Assembly: GCA_015501055.1 (NCBI GenBank) | Contig: JADNYV010000044.1 | Span: 186,001-250,000, forward strand | DNA length: 64,000 bases | Reading direction: 5' to 3' | Source: Mucidula mucida | Lineage: Eukaryota > Basidiomycota > Agaricomycetes > Agaricales > Physalacriaceae | Part shown: positions 10,501 through 23,187 of the stretch, piece by piece | Layout: every line of letters begins with the position of its first letter | How positions within the stretch are numbered: position 1 is the stretch's first letter | Notes under the pieces: model-generated | What the model saw: the letters and a program-made list of their open reading frames with translations, nothing else | What the model was told of the DNA's origin: nothing | Database searches by the model: none | Made by a program: the position numbers and the translations under genes

Positions 10501-13500
10501 ATGCGCAATCTATCTCTGGCGGCATCAACATCCATATCTCTTCCCAACGCTCATGGCCTGATATCCAGCACCGCGACTGATTTGGATCAGAACATACAGT
10601 ACATAGCATCGGAGCAATGTACCGCAGATGCGGGCGTCGAAGTAGAGATCTATAAAGCTGAAAAGGCTGCCAATCAGGTACTTTTCTGCAATTCTATCAT
10701 TTGATGTTGTCTGATGCCTTGCAGGACGCAAAAATATCTTTATTTTCCGCATTTTCATCGTCTATACTATTACAGGATGCTCACACACAAGTGGTATCCT
10801 TGCGCGTTCTACTCGAAATGCAGCAGCTCGTAACTGTTATGCGCGGCGGTGACATTATTGTTGTACCACTTGAGGAGGGAGTGGTGCGTCTATTCTTTGT
10901 CCGAGCCCATACGCCATTAAATTCAATCTAGTCTGATGTAGTGGGTACGGTGGAAGGAGGGATCCTTGCCGCATCCTGGAGCCCGGATGATTCCTCCCTT
11001 GTGCTTGTTACTGGCGACGACAAACTTATATTAATGACTTCCACATTCGACGTGCTCTCCGAGTCATCTCTGCATCTGTCCGAATTTGGAGAGGACGCGC
11101 CCATCAACGTCGGCTGGGGCTCTAAACAGACCCAATTTCACGGCTCTTTAGGAAAATCCGCCGCTACAGCCCCCGCCAAAACCAAACACACAGTCAGTCC
11201 CGACGACGATCGCATACCGCGTATATCATGGCGCGGCGATGGCGCGTTCTTCTCAGTATCCTCGGTATCCCCTACGAACAACTTCCGGATGTTCCGTGTC
11301 TACGACAGACAGGCTATCTTGCAAACCACGTCCGAGGATGTACCCGGTTTAGAACACCCACTCGCCTGGCGCCCCTCCGGCAACCTCATCGCCAGCACAC
11401 AACGATTTGGATATGAAGGGGGCGCTGAAGGGCGGTCGGGGAGACATGATGTAATATTCTTTGAACGGAATGGGTTGAGACATGGCGAGTTTGGCTTACG
11501 GCTTGGCGAGAAAGGGAAATACGCAGTGAAGGATCTGAGGTGGAGCTCAGATTCAAATATTCTCGCTATGTGGATTCGAAGAACACGAGAAGAAGAGAGT
11601 GATCTAAGTGAGTTTATTCGTTCGTTCGGTTCTTTCGCTCAAATTGCTTGGCATAGTTCAGTTGTGGACCACAGGAAATTATCATTGGTTGGTTGAACAT
11701 TTCACAGGTATATCGTCGCTCACATTTCGCTAGGTATCTGAAGCAAGAGATAACTGCTCCAGAGTTTACCTCAGTTGAATGGCATCCAGAAAAAGCCCTT
11801 TGTCTAATGCTAACAACGACAAGTACAGTCATCGAACGGACCTACGCATGGGAAACCTGCTCGGAATCTGGCTCGGTCTGCGTTGTTGACGGATCCAGCC
11901 TCTTATTAACTCCATTCCAAACTCAAAACATCCCTCCACCCATGTCCTCCTACCAACTTTCTCTCGCAGAGACACCCATACACACCTGCTTCGCAGGTCA
12001 CTACGATAAACTGGCTGTACTTTCGGAGAGTGGTCGTGTGGAGGTGTGGGCACTGAACACGCGCGTCGGCCCGGGAGAGGGAAAGTCATGCAACCTACCT
12101 TAGCCCGCTCACTCAATCTCGGTCATGGGGCTCGGTTCAGACAGATTACGCCTGTTGGTGAGAATTATATCGTAGCATTAGGCTGTCGAGGGAAAGCGGA
12201 GGATATTTTGCTTGTTCTCCAGGACGACGAACCGATAGAGGTTCCGCTGCCCTCTTTAAACGGACGGCTCGTTCCCGCAAGTGATTGTATCGTCTGGCAA
12301 TCGTTGGCCGGAGAGATGTATAATGGTAAGAACAGACTTTTGGTGTCTCGCTCATGCTGACGTCGAGTTCAACAGTTGATTCCACTACGAAGGCGTGCAC
12401 TCTAATGGCCAAGTTCCCATTGCCATGTTGGACAACCCGCCGCGTTGTTCCCCCTGATACGGATATTCTGTTCATCGGACATTCCGAATCCGGAAAACTG
12501 TTTGTTGCGTCCTCCTCCGTTTCTACACTCATCGCGCCCAATGCTACCTCTTTCACCGTAGCCTCTGGGTTCCTCATTTATACTACCGGCGCGCACGAAG
12601 CGGTTTTTTCACCCGTCGCATCCCTTTCGGTATTCGTACGAGCAGAGGCTGAAGCGGACAGGGACACGCTAAAGAACGGGTGGGAGAAACGCAGAATCGA
12701 GCGCGGCTCGAGGATTGTCGTTTCAGTTCCGAGTGCAATGAGCCTTGTACTGCAAATGCCGCGGGGGAATCTAGAGACGATATATCCTCGCCCATTGATT
12801 ATGGAGGTGGTCAGGCAAGATCTAGACGCGTGAGTTTTAGTGTTTGTCTCCTCCCAGCGGTGTTCACATTTGCTACTTGTAGATGCCAATATCGCAAAGC
12901 GTTCATGGCGTGCAGAAAACACCGAATCGATCTGAATGTACTAGTTGACCATGATCAGGAGGCGTTCTTGAAAAATATATCACTGTTCGTAGACCAGGTC
13001 GATGAGGTGGATTTCATCAACCTTTTCTTGGCCAACGTTGGGTGCGTACTCTCGCTGCTTTCATGACTTGGTCTCACGGCTGAGCATTTCTTAGACGTTC
13101 ATCTCATACTCCAGAAGTGATTGCCACCATTTGTGACGCCATTCGAGGAGACCTGGAAAGGAAGGACTTGACCAAATACGTCAACTCTATTTTGACCGCG
13201 CATGTTGTCAAGACCCCGCCGGATCATGAGGCGGGTTTGGCACTACTACTCAAACTTCGAGGTATGTTCTGGGTTGGATTCCAATTCTTGTTGTGACTGG
13301 ATCGCGCTACAGTTGACAATCCTCACCTCGTCGAGGACGCAGTCAAGTACATCATCTTCCTCGTGGATGCGGACAAGTTGTACAACACTGCGTTGGGGAT
13401 GTACGACTTTGAACTGGTCTTGATGATCGCGCAACATGCTCAGAAGGTTAGTCTTTAGCAATATCTCTTGAAATCTATATATTGATTTCATTCAGGACCC

Positions 13501-15175
13501 CCGAGAGTATCTTCCATTCCTCCGCCAGCTCCGCGCAATGCAGGAACATGTTCAAAGGTTCCACATCGATGACCATCTTAAGCGCTATCAAAGTGCACTG
13601 CGTAACCTCTGCCTCGCGGGTATGTACCGGCATCCATTATTCAACGAAGTCTTATGCATAACGCAGGAGACGATCACTTCGACGAAGCTATATCGTACAT
13701 TGAGCGATACCAGTTGTACGAGACTGCGTTGTCTATTTGGAAGAAGACACCTCGTTACGCCGCAAGTTGACTTACTGATTGTTTTCCTGTGATGCTGAGT
13801 GTATCTGATAGTCGGTACTAACGGTGTACGGCGACTGGCTCTTTGAACGCAGAGAGTTTCGGCAAGCTGCTTCGGGTACGTATTCATACCCTCTCGACAA
13901 CCCATCCATTCCTCCTTAATCTCCGTCTGTACATAGCCTTCGTCGAGGCTTCGGCCTTTTCCAAAGCGATGATCGCGTACGAAAAGGCGCTTGAGTGGCA
14001 ACAACTGTTTGATCTGGCCATCAGAACTGACATGCCGGAGGTGGATGTTGTTGCTACTGCATATAGGATTGCGGGTACGGGTTTCACCGGGATGATTTCG
14101 TACGGGCTGATATTTCTTATAGAGGACCTGCGGCGAAGAAGCGGTATTTGGACGCAGGGCGTGTTCTGCTGGATTACGCTAGCGATGTGAAGGAAGGGGT
14201 GATAACTCTCACGCAGGGCAACGCCTTTGCTGAAGCCCGCCGAGTCGTACGTCCCCTTGCCCTGGCCGTTACTGTTGTTCTTCCCTAACTGTTACGTAGG
14301 CGACGCTACATCGGAAGCCAGAACTATTGGAGGACGTCATACATCCAGCTTCGCTTGAGAGTCGGGCCCAGATTTCAGAGGATCTATCTGAGATGAGGGA
14401 ACAACTCCAGAAGCAGCACGCTAGATTGAGTGAGCTGCGCGTGAAGCGAGTTGAGGAACCGGGTGAGTAACCTATGTCATGTTTTGTTCGTTTCCGCTTT
14501 TCTGATTGTTGGTAGACGCGTTCTTTGGAGTGGAGGACAGTGCATTACAGAACATTGATGTTATGACGGATGTGTCGATGCCATTCACGGCGTTCACTCG
14601 ATATACCGTTGCGCCGACGGCGACGTCCCGTGCTTCTTCAAAGTCGGTGCTTCACCCCCTTTTGTATACGTAGCCATTGACGTTTGGATTGTTAGACGGA
14701 CTTCTAGGTCGAAGAGGAAGCAGGAGCGTAAAGTAGGTTCTGGACGCAAAGGTACAGTGGACGAGGAAGACTACCTTGTCAAGTCTGTTGCTAAACTTGT
14801 CGGTCGCTTCGTCACCTGTCGCGGTATGCTATCCCGATTTGGAGAGATGTTCCCATCGCTAAATGGGCTTTTTCAGACGAGGCGCGAGCCCTCATCCCGC
14901 ATCTGTTTGAGTTTACCGCCGAGCACCGGGCTGAAGGGTCGGCGTTGCAAGATGAGGTGGAGGAGTTTGAGCGGATGCTGAAGGAGGCTGTTGAGGATAT
15001 ATGGAGGAAACCTGTGGAGGGTACCGAGGAGGATGGTAAAGAGCCTCGAGATTCTTGGGCGGCGCGGATGGAGGAGGCGGAGAAGGCGAAACGCTTAAAT
15101 CCTGTTGATGCGATTCCCAAACCTGATGTCGCGGGTACGGATTGGCGGCTGAGGTTATTGGATTTTGAGGGTTGA
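10501..15175 (+). CDS. ELP1: Elongator complex protein 1 (IKI3/ELP1)
   Basis: Eighteen exons: 10501-10677, 10725-10883, 10932-11607, 11657-11687, 11734-12325, 12376-12829, 12883-13041, 13095-13261, 13313-13446, 13496-13619, 13667-13761, 13812-13875, 13937-14074, 14125-14246, 14300-14462, 14516-14642, 14696-14823, 14877-15175. ELP1 is the scaffold of Elongator, which makes the cm5/mcm5 wobble uridine modification in tRNA. Visible marks are the propeller segments VGTVEGGILAASWSPD and RISWRGDGAFFSVSS, then LPRGNLETI-like PRGNLETIYPRPL, CRKHRIDLN, AVKYIIFLVDADKLYNTALG and YGDWLFERREFRQAA in the helical solenoid, and a basic RSKRKQERK patch near the C-terminus. Total 3809 coding nt, one short of 1270 codons: exon 5 changes frame at about 12078-12084 (GAGAGGGAAAGTC), so one base is missing or the allele is broken. 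Intron 11 is GC-AG. Confidence 0.93.
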
Positions 15176-16752
15176 TCTATTGGTGCTTGGCGCTTCATTC
15201 TTTTTGATAGAAGCCAGCACTTTCCGACGGCGACAAAATGATTATACATATCTAACCTGCGCGACTGACGCGGTTCAAACGAAGACTGAGCGGGTATACT
15301 TGTTGGAGCGAAACACATTCTGCGTTCGGGCAGTCGTTTTGGACAGACCTGGAGAAAGTTCTTGATTAGACTGAATATACACGTAGTCTCGCGTTCTTCC
15401 ATCAAAATAGTAATACTTCACATATTACAGCGTCGGGACGGACGGAGTAGAAGCGGGTAGACATTTGGAGAGTCTTCCCTACCTCTGTGGGTACGACTCA
15501 CTGTCAAGCTCACTGTTGAAGGTCGTCAACCGCAGATAGGGCCGCAGACTACCCCTATATATGCTGAAGGTTTTTGAAGAAGTGTCTGTACAAGGGGCAC
15601 CTACACAAGTGAGTCCTAGTACTTAGAGCCGGATGCTTTGTGTACAGACCAAGCACGTTATCTTTGGCCTCAAATGACAAAAATACATGATGGCTTGTGT
15701 TTCAGTACGGTTGTCGGTTTTGATTCTACAGACGCTGACGGAGTGTGGCGGTCACGTCTGCATTAGGCAAGCGTCGCGCATGATCGGTGATCACTGCGAC
15801 CGATCACACTGAAAACCTGCTGATTTGGAACTCAAGTCTCAAACTTCGAACGACTTTTACTCAAACACGAGTCAGTCAAATGATTTCTTAGGTGTATTTT
15901 TGTCCACCCAGGACGCCTCAAGCTTCGAGACTCGGCCGTTCATGTATCAGTGGGTTCAGGCACCTGGGAAGAAAAGTACTTTTGAGAGGAGTCAGATGAA
16001 ATCGATGTTACACCACTAGAACTTACGTTCGCGCTTTGTTTACAGCAGCGACTGGCCGTGTCACGGGAATGCCACGGGGGCCCGAAATATCGTTGCCTGC
16101 CGCCCCTGGCAATCAACCGGAACTCTAATTTCAAGCATAGAGACATGGAGAAGGAAGCTCGACTGTCGATGTCCTGAGCTGTCGAACAAACATCTTTCAA
16201 GCGTAGCCGGCATGGCCGCAAATGATGGCACCCCATTTCGTATTTCATTCGCTTGTGGAATTCGAATGACTTGGAATAGCTTGGGAATGGAAGACTGAGT
16301 ACGAAATCGATCCTTACTGTGGAGGTCTGCCAGGCCGGAAAATGAATTTCCGCTATTCTTGGGAGGCAGTGACAGAGCGATCTGTCATTTGCTCCCGCTT
16401 GCGGAAGGTTCATCGCCTTTGTAATTCGTTTCCCACCTCGTCAAGCTATAGTATTGAGGATAGATGACCACAGATACGCTTCGGGAACGCCACGCTGCGG
16501 TAGGTAGTTATTAGGCAGCGTCTTTCCTTTTCGCGACGTTTGCTTAATAGCTCTGAGGTTGATCGAAGACGAGGAAGATGGTGCCTGGTCGGACACGTCC
16601 GAAACTGGTTACGCAGGGCCGGCCTTGGGCCCAAAATGTGATCATCTTCATAATGCAGGGTCCTTCTTGACTTGCAACTTTTCTTCCTACTCCTTGATTC
16701 CCACTTCAAAGCTGGCACCATTCACGATTCTACCTTTCACCCTTGACATTTC
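15176..16752. other. Intergenic stretch without supported gene
   Basis: About 1.6 kb between ELP1 and the next membrane-protein gene. Open frames on the minus strand (15940-16413 and 16446-16721) have no domain or splice support. The last 100 nt is pyrimidine-rich and probably holds the promoter and leader of the 16753 gene. Confidence 0.45.
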
Positions 16753-18808
16753 ATGACCGCTGGATCCCCTGCTGCCTACCTTCTATGGGCCATCCTCGCA
16801 TGCACTGTCCGTCCTCATTTCCACGGCTTCTGCTCTCCTGACTTTCCCTCGACCAGTTCCAGATTTTTATGACTCTTCACCTGTGGGCGTATGATAGGTT
16901 CAAATGCCTCAAATGGTCGTCTGGACGGCAGCCAGGCGCGTTCAAGCGGGTTATGACGTGCGTGCTTCTGCCTGTAGCTTTCTTCGTCTCTCTCACCCCC
17001 ACGTTCCCAGCTATTCATACGTGGCTACCGTGCCGCTTCTTGTTGTTTTCAGTGTGGCGATGACCGTAATAAAGTATAAAGAAGGCGTGTCACCTCCTCC
17101 GTGATGTTTCCTCAGTCGTCGCTAACGCGCCAGTGTATCAGGATACGTCGACTCGACGGGAATCAGAGTGAGTGTTTGAACTGAATGGCTGCAAGTATAG
17201 ACATCTGATGGTCGATAGTTGTTCCCAGACCCCTCGAGCAATGGACTCCGGCAACTATGAGATGGGTTCTTCCTCTCTTCTTCATGCTCAGTATCGCTTG
17301 GGCATTCGAATTGTGAGGACATCTCCATATCTCTCACCGTTGCGCTATCTAATAACTGTACCCCTTTGGCCAGGGTTACGCATCTTGAAGGTCCGAATAA
17401 ACTTCGCCATTGCAAACCGGCAGGACTGATCACTCGTTCTAGAATTCACATTTTGGCTATTCTTGCTGCACCAGGGTCCCAGTAAACGTCTGTGGTTCAG
17501 CAGTTGGGAGTTCCGCCTTTGGTATCTCGGTGAGAACGAGGATCCGCACTTGTATTCAAATTATAGGCAGTTGACCGGCATTTTCAGGGAGCATGGTCGC
17601 AGTTATAGGGATGCCTCTGGTAACGCTCATAAAACGGGTCGATCTTAGTTCTGTACGTATTTGTCGCCCGCGTAAATGTCGGACGGGTTCTAATGTTTGA
17701 GCGCATCAGTGCCTACCATGGATATTTCTGTGCGGGTCGTCAGCAGGGCTGCGACTACGGTCGGGTTTCTCTATGTCATCGCCCGATTTCCTTCCTTTAT
17801 TCGAAGAGTAAAAGCTGAAGGGGCAAAGCCAGACGTTGTTGTCAGATTGTCGACTTTCTACACCTTGAACGTGAGTCGGTCTGCTATCTCAAGATACTTA
17901 AACTAACCTGCAAAAGGTCATTCGCATCGCCTTCCGCTTCTTTTTCAATGTCCCCCTTCTTGTCTTGGGTATAGATGGTATCGAGCCACCATACCCAGTT
18001 CTGAAACAACCGTACGTCTTGATTACTGTATCCTCCAAATAATCTGATGTTCTTTCGCAGGTTTTGGGCCGGTAAGCATGACATGCTCGAACAACAACGA
18101 GTAGAATCTTATGCCCCTTAGATGCCCTCCTCATGATTGGCGGCATAGGTTGTTTTGTCTCATCTGCTCTCACATTACTGGTCAGTTTTCTATATTCATT
18201 GAATCCTGTCCTTGACGCTCCAACAGTTATTCTTTCCGCGATCTCTTTCGCGCGAATCTGGCTATACCGTTCGCAAGATCTCCCCACCTCCTTTTGCTCA
18301 CTTGAACCGCCCCGCCTCTTCATCGCTTCCCCGATATCATCTCCGCGATCCATCCCCCAAATTTCCGGCGGCTTTTGACGAGCCAGTGCCACCGAATTTG
18401 CATCCCTTCCACTTCTCCGCCGGCTCGCATAATTCTGTGGCTTGCCAGGACTGTCAGGACCTCCCGCCCCACCGTCATCAGCGGGAATTATCCGACGATG
18501 AACTCACGGCACCTGATGACCTTGCGGACTCGCAAGATCGTTTGGAGAGTCAGATGCCGCGACATGTGGGATCAGATGATATGATGCGGGAGTCTCATCG
18601 AAACGGGAAGAGTGCCGCAGTCAACGCTCCCCTCGACTCTCCCTTTCGAGAAGAGATGCCTTCAACAGGGCTTCCGCCTGCTATCGTTCATCCTTACGTG
18701 CGTATCCTCCTGATCTTACGGGATGAGACGCTGACAGTGCGGCAGGTCATGTCCTTCACTTCACCTATCGATCTTTGGGACGAAGACGATCTACCACGAT
18801 CTATCTAA
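16753..18808 (+). CDS. Conserved basidiomycete seven/eight-helix membrane protein (463 aa)
   Basis: Fourteen exons: 16753-16806, 16857-16957, 17011-17086, 17134-17167, 17219-17312, 17374-17390, 17443-17529, 17588-17656, 17710-17870, 17917-18011, 18061-18071, 18122-18180, 18227-18697, 18746-18808; all introns are GT-AG, 46-61 nt, and the frame is open for 463 aa. Hydrophobic helices include SYVATVPLLVVFSVAMTVI, RWVLPLFFMLSIAWAFEL, MVAVIGMPLVTLI, TTVGFLYVIARFPSFI, RFFFNVPLLVLGIDG and MIGGIGCFVSSALTLL. The soluble motifs FKCLKWSSGRQPGAFKRVMT and RRVKAEGAKPDVVVRL mark a family I know as conserved but uncharacterised in Agaricomycetes. The C-terminal 170 residues are a Ser/Pro-rich, acidic cytosolic tail. 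Two exons are only 17 and 11 nt. The heptahelical layout suggests a receptor-like protein, but no ligand or G-protein link is shown. Confidence 0.88.
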
Positions 18809-19828
18809 GGTTTACTTGCTCCAGCTATCACGATGGTTTCTGTTTTGTATTACCATGCCCTTACCTATATCCTGCTGTGTTACGCTATACCCGCCACCCT
18901 ACCCGATTCTGTACACTAATTTGCGTGTAAATTTCGTTTGCTTTGTAGTAGCGTAGGATTTCTTCTTTGACGTATTTTGGTTTTAGGTTTCTTGTCTTCG
19001 ATATATACAAATGTACGAGTAGTTATTTTTCAGCAAGGGGATTAATAATGGGACTTGAAATAGTGAATTCTGGAGGTCGCTATCGTTCAAGAAGATTTTA
19101 GTTTGCTAGATATCGCATCTGTTATGGCATGGATGCTAAACAGGTATGGAAAGACCGATTATATATTGTGAAAGTCAGGCTTTCTGCGTCGCAGGCTCCC
19201 GTCTCCCCAGAAGGCATCTTAAGGGAGGCGATTGACGATTGACGAACGGCGGAACGCTATGGGTCATTAAATAGGCAATGATTGCTGCATCTGCTCATCG
19301 TCTCTCTACAACGTAGACCAGACACTTTTATTTGCTGTCTGCGTCACTGTGCTTGTAATTAACGCGAAATCTTCAGCTTAGCAGAGTGACGCGTCGTCAG
19401 GCGCGATCGGCGGCGTCGTTCCGAATCAGGACGGCCAATGTTAACTCTGAACCTCCACCATATCCTGGAGTCTCAGCCATAGCTGTCAGAATCCTCATTT
19501 ATGCCACAGGTCAGAGCTGGAACTGGGCAATTGCACGTGCGAAAAGGATACGTGGTACGGCGGGATTGCGCTTTGGAAGTTACGATCGCGTCCGACCCGT
19601 TTAGGAATTCCAGTTTAGTAGGATCTCACCCTACTCAGCTCACGATTGATTATGGCCTCTCAGACAACAGGTAAATATGCTTTACCATACAGAAATATCT
19701 ACAAACGCAGTGCCTACTCCGGTCCTCAAGTATTCGCGACGCGCGGGGCGCACTTCCAAAACGAGACATCGTGTCGATCGCACCCGATCGCTTTCCGCTT
19801 TCGGACATACTTTTTTGACCTGACCATC
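18809..19828. other. Intergenic stretch
   Basis: About 1 kb with AT-rich 3'-flank sequence and then leader/promoter sequence of the EFG1 gene. No supported gene. Confidence 0.5.
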
Positions 19829-20636
19829 ATGCCGCCTACCAGAACGCAGAAGACGACCCCCAAAGTGGCTACAGCCGTGACGAAGGCGCCGAAGGCGTCA
19901 GGAAGCACCCCGGGCGTATCCAAATTAAAGGCCTCACTGCGACAGACTCAACGGTTACTAGCAAAGGTAATGCAAGAGGTGCAGGACAATTCAACTTGGA
20001 GTTGACATTTAATAGGACAACCTCGCTGCTGACGTCCGCGTGACTACGGAACGACGGTTGAAAGCTCTGGAATCCGAACTTGCTGAAGCTGAGTTGAGCA
20101 AGAAGGAGCAGACGCTAAGTGCGCGATATCATGGAGTCAAATTCTTTGGTGTGGCCCGATCACTTTCACTTTGCCTGTGCTCATCGGGCATACAGAACGA
20201 CAGAAAGTAACGCGCAAAATAAAAAAGGCCAAGAAGAATGACGATGCCGAGGCGCTGCTCGATGCCCGCGTGGATCTGAATTATATTCTTGTACGTTTAC
20301 TCGTCTTGATTTTTGAGGTACTTGAAGCTGAAAATTACACGACGACAGCATTATCCCAAACTGAAGAAATACATATCTCTCTTTCCCCCGGAAGTTCGCG
20401 ATCCGGATTCGGCTTCCAAGTCTACGACATCTTCTGAGACGGACGCGCAACGCGATGAGTTGAGAAGCTCGATACGGCAGAGGATGCTTAGTGGGGAATT
20501 ACCTACAGAGCCTGAGGTGGAGGTCGCTTCGTACTCCAAGGAGAAAAGAAAGGAGTTACCGTCTGGGAAGAAGTCGGCGTCTGTGGCGCGCGAAGAGGTG
20601 GAGGAGGATGCGTTCTTTGGGTCGGATGATGAATAA
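19829..20636 (+). CDS. EFG1: rRNA-processing protein EFG1
   Basis: Exons 19829-19966, 20016-20148, 20196-20290 and 20349-20636, with introns of 49, 47 and 58 nt, give 217 aa. The start MPPTRTQKTT has the context ATCATG. The EFG1 domain is clear: a coiled region SKLKASLRQTQRLLAK, then RRLKALESELAEAE, ARYHGVKFFERQKVTRKIKK, and RVDLNYILHYPKLKKYISLF. The tail is acidic and ends EEDAFFGSDDE, as is usual for the family. EFG1 proteins work in the nucleolus in early 18S rRNA maturation and 40S assembly (known for yeast). The frame is intact and the length is normal. It lies head-to-tail downstream of the 16753 gene. Confidence 0.9.
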
Positions 20637-21251
20637 AATATGCCTTGTAAGAAATGCTATTAATTATATCCTGTTATGTTTGGTATTCACGAATGAGGAT
20701 ACTCCTCTCTCAGACACATGACACAACATTCAGCCCGTCGCCCCACAGAATACCGATATGCCCGCGCAGCTTATTGCACTGCTTCCACCCTGCTTCACCA
20801 TTTGGTACCATTGAGCGATGTAGCGCGCCCGATGGTATTTGTCTCGGAAACGTCTTTGGAAGCGCAGCCGTCTGATGAACCACGAGTCAGTCAGAGCTGT
20901 TGACTGAATAGACGCTCATTCCGTCCACCTTCCGTCACAAGGATCTTTTCCGGATCATGCGAACTTACGAGATCTAAACGTCGAATCTAATTCTTGCTCT
21001 TTGTTCGTTGAGGATCTGTCGAATAATCTGCTAGGAACGCTCTTTGACAGATGCAATGATCCTCATGGTGTCCGAGTGGCCGGTGACTAGCATCGGGACA
21101 AGTCGATGCATCACTCGCTATGCCCCAGGCCTCTATTAAATTCGGAACGCCACCAACCAGATGAACATGACGGATTGACTCAACGACACAGCAGTGCTAC
21201 TGTTATATAGAGGTCCATCGTCTATTCTTCGGCCTTCATTTATCCGTCAAC
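20637..21251. other. Intergenic stretch
   Basis: About 600 nt between two plus-strand genes, with no open frame of note. The last 100 nt contains GTTATATAGAGG at about 21201, a possible TATA element for the gene starting at 21252. Confidence 0.45.
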
Positions 21252-23187
21252 ATGACCCAGCGATTTCTAAGTAAGTGACGCATAGATATTGTCCTGAATA
21301 GTCTGACAAATTTGATACAGTGACTGTGATATTTCTCAGCCTCATACTTGGATTCGCTAGTGCTAAAAATTACGACCCCGACCAATGCCTCAAATCCCTT
21401 CACATGTCCAACTCTACCATGAAGCCATTGAACAACTTTGGTCAACCGACCAACAGAGACAGCGCCACGGCCGTCTCATATGCAGACTGCATCGCGCACT
21501 GCGGGGAAACGGGAAAGCGATTTCAGTGGGCCGTCTTCTCGCAGCAGTTCTCGGCGTGGCTGTTACCGTGGCTGGCGCTGATTTCTCAACTACCGTACGG
21601 GTCGCAATACCCCAAACAGGACTTTGTCGCGATGCTCCTCACCATCGGCTCTCCCACCCTCGGCGCGTACTCGCTCATCCTCACGGTGCTCAACGGCGCA
21701 TACGTCGCGCGCCGTTTCTCCCGGATTGTGTACCCGAATACGCGCGAGGCAGTAAGGATCCTGACCGGCCTGCAACAAGCGCCGCTGCACATTTCCACCC
21801 AACATGCGCTGCTAGCGTCGCTCGTGGTGCTTCCTGATAATAATCAGTGGTGGACGCGGATGTTGAAGGCGATCGAGTATGAGCATACGTGGTCGTTGAC
21901 ATCCATTAGTCAGATCGCCTGGGTGATTGTGGCGTACGTACTCACCGTACTGCAATCGATGAGCAATATACCCGAGGAGATCAATGCCCATGGACAAGGC
22001 GTCGGCTCCTTGTGGATGTGGGTATGATTAACATCTTGATGCTTTGTGAATCATTGCTGAATATAATTGACAGCTTCTTCCCATCGTCGTCGGCTGGCTG
22101 CAGATATCGCCCAAGTGCGATAACAATCGCCTAGAGACCGCGTTCCACGACACGAATGACCACGTATATGTGGCCACCGCCGGTGGTGAGGCGGTCCGGA
22201 GCCGCGGGCGAGAACGGGCTTTCATGCTGTTTACCGAGGACAAGGCGTCGTCTCCCGACGAGGTCGCGACGGCGCCAATCTATAACTATGCGCGCGCAAT
22301 TCGGTGGACGAGGAATGTGGAGCGAGTTGCAACGGCTTTCCAGTGCGCTTCGGACCATGCGAGGGAGCTGCGTGCGGTCGATGACAACTCTCTGTGGGTA
22401 GATCGCCCGGAGGGACTTGTAGATTCGACGAACAGACGTGGCAATATCGAGCAGGTCATGAACTACTGTCGACCACCTCCGTTTGCATTTTGGGAGGGCG
22501 CGACAAAGGGCGATACCGCTTCACTAGCCACGTCCGCTATGGGCGTGGCACTTCCCGTTGGCGGTTCGACTTCTCGGTTTTCCGTGCAGCCGCCTGTCGT
22601 GACCGATGGGGATCTCTTTACGAGGATACTCGTTGCCTCGATTGGGGCTTTAGCCCTCCAGTGGGGCACTGTCGGCGGTGCTATGATTATTGTGTGGTAT
22701 ACGCCCACTACCGGTACGTGTTATTCTGGCCCGAGAGGCATCCCTCGTAAGTCTAATGTTCCGCTATAGGCTTGGGTTGCCGCTCAGGCGCCTACCTCAT
22801 CTACGCCGCTGCGTCGACCGTGATCTGGCTGACGATGGTGGTCTCGAGCGTACTTGCGCAGTATGACCGCAATCACAACAAGACTGCGGCGATAGTCTCC
22901 ACGCTGCTCCGCCGCCTAGCTAAGATCGGCGCCACAATCAACGCGACATGGGTCATCGTCATCTGCCTCTTCCAGTTCTCCAACTTTTACGACACTGCTT
23001 TTGTGATAGCAGTGTCTTTGGGCGCGGACGATCCGATTCATATAATGTGCTGGCGCTGCGTGCAGAGGATTTGGGGGACATCCGGAATGCGTGGTATGGG
23101 GGTGTGGCGCTTTCGGCTGGCGCGGCGATTCTGTTTGTGTTTTTTGTGCAGTTTTATGTGAATCCTCCTCTGCCGAGGCGACAATGA
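21252..23187 (+). CDS. Conserved Agaricomycete membrane protein, one frame break
   Basis: Exons 21252-21270, 21321-22021, 22074-22713 and 22770-23187; introns of 50, 52 and 56 nt. The tiny first exon plus the start of exon 2 encode a signal peptide (FLSLILGFASA), followed by a Cys-containing N-terminal segment and then helices such as WLLPWLALISQLPYG, GSPTLGAYSLILTVLN, ISQIAWVIVAYVLTVL, LFTRILVASIGALALQWG and AASTVIWLTMVVSSVL. The family is widespread in Agaricomycetes and uncharacterised. Near 22993-22999 (TACGACACTGCTTTTGTG) the frame must shift by one base to enter the conserved end CFCDSSVFGRG, AWYGGVALSAGAAILF and NPPLPRRQ; there is no room for an intron. Taken literally, the protein would end at 23161 in unrelated sequence. 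Either one base is missing from the assembly or the allele is truncated. Confidence 0.75.

Noticed and set aside
15940..16413. 157-codon minus-strand ORF
   Set aside because: No similarity that I recognise and biased only by local base composition.
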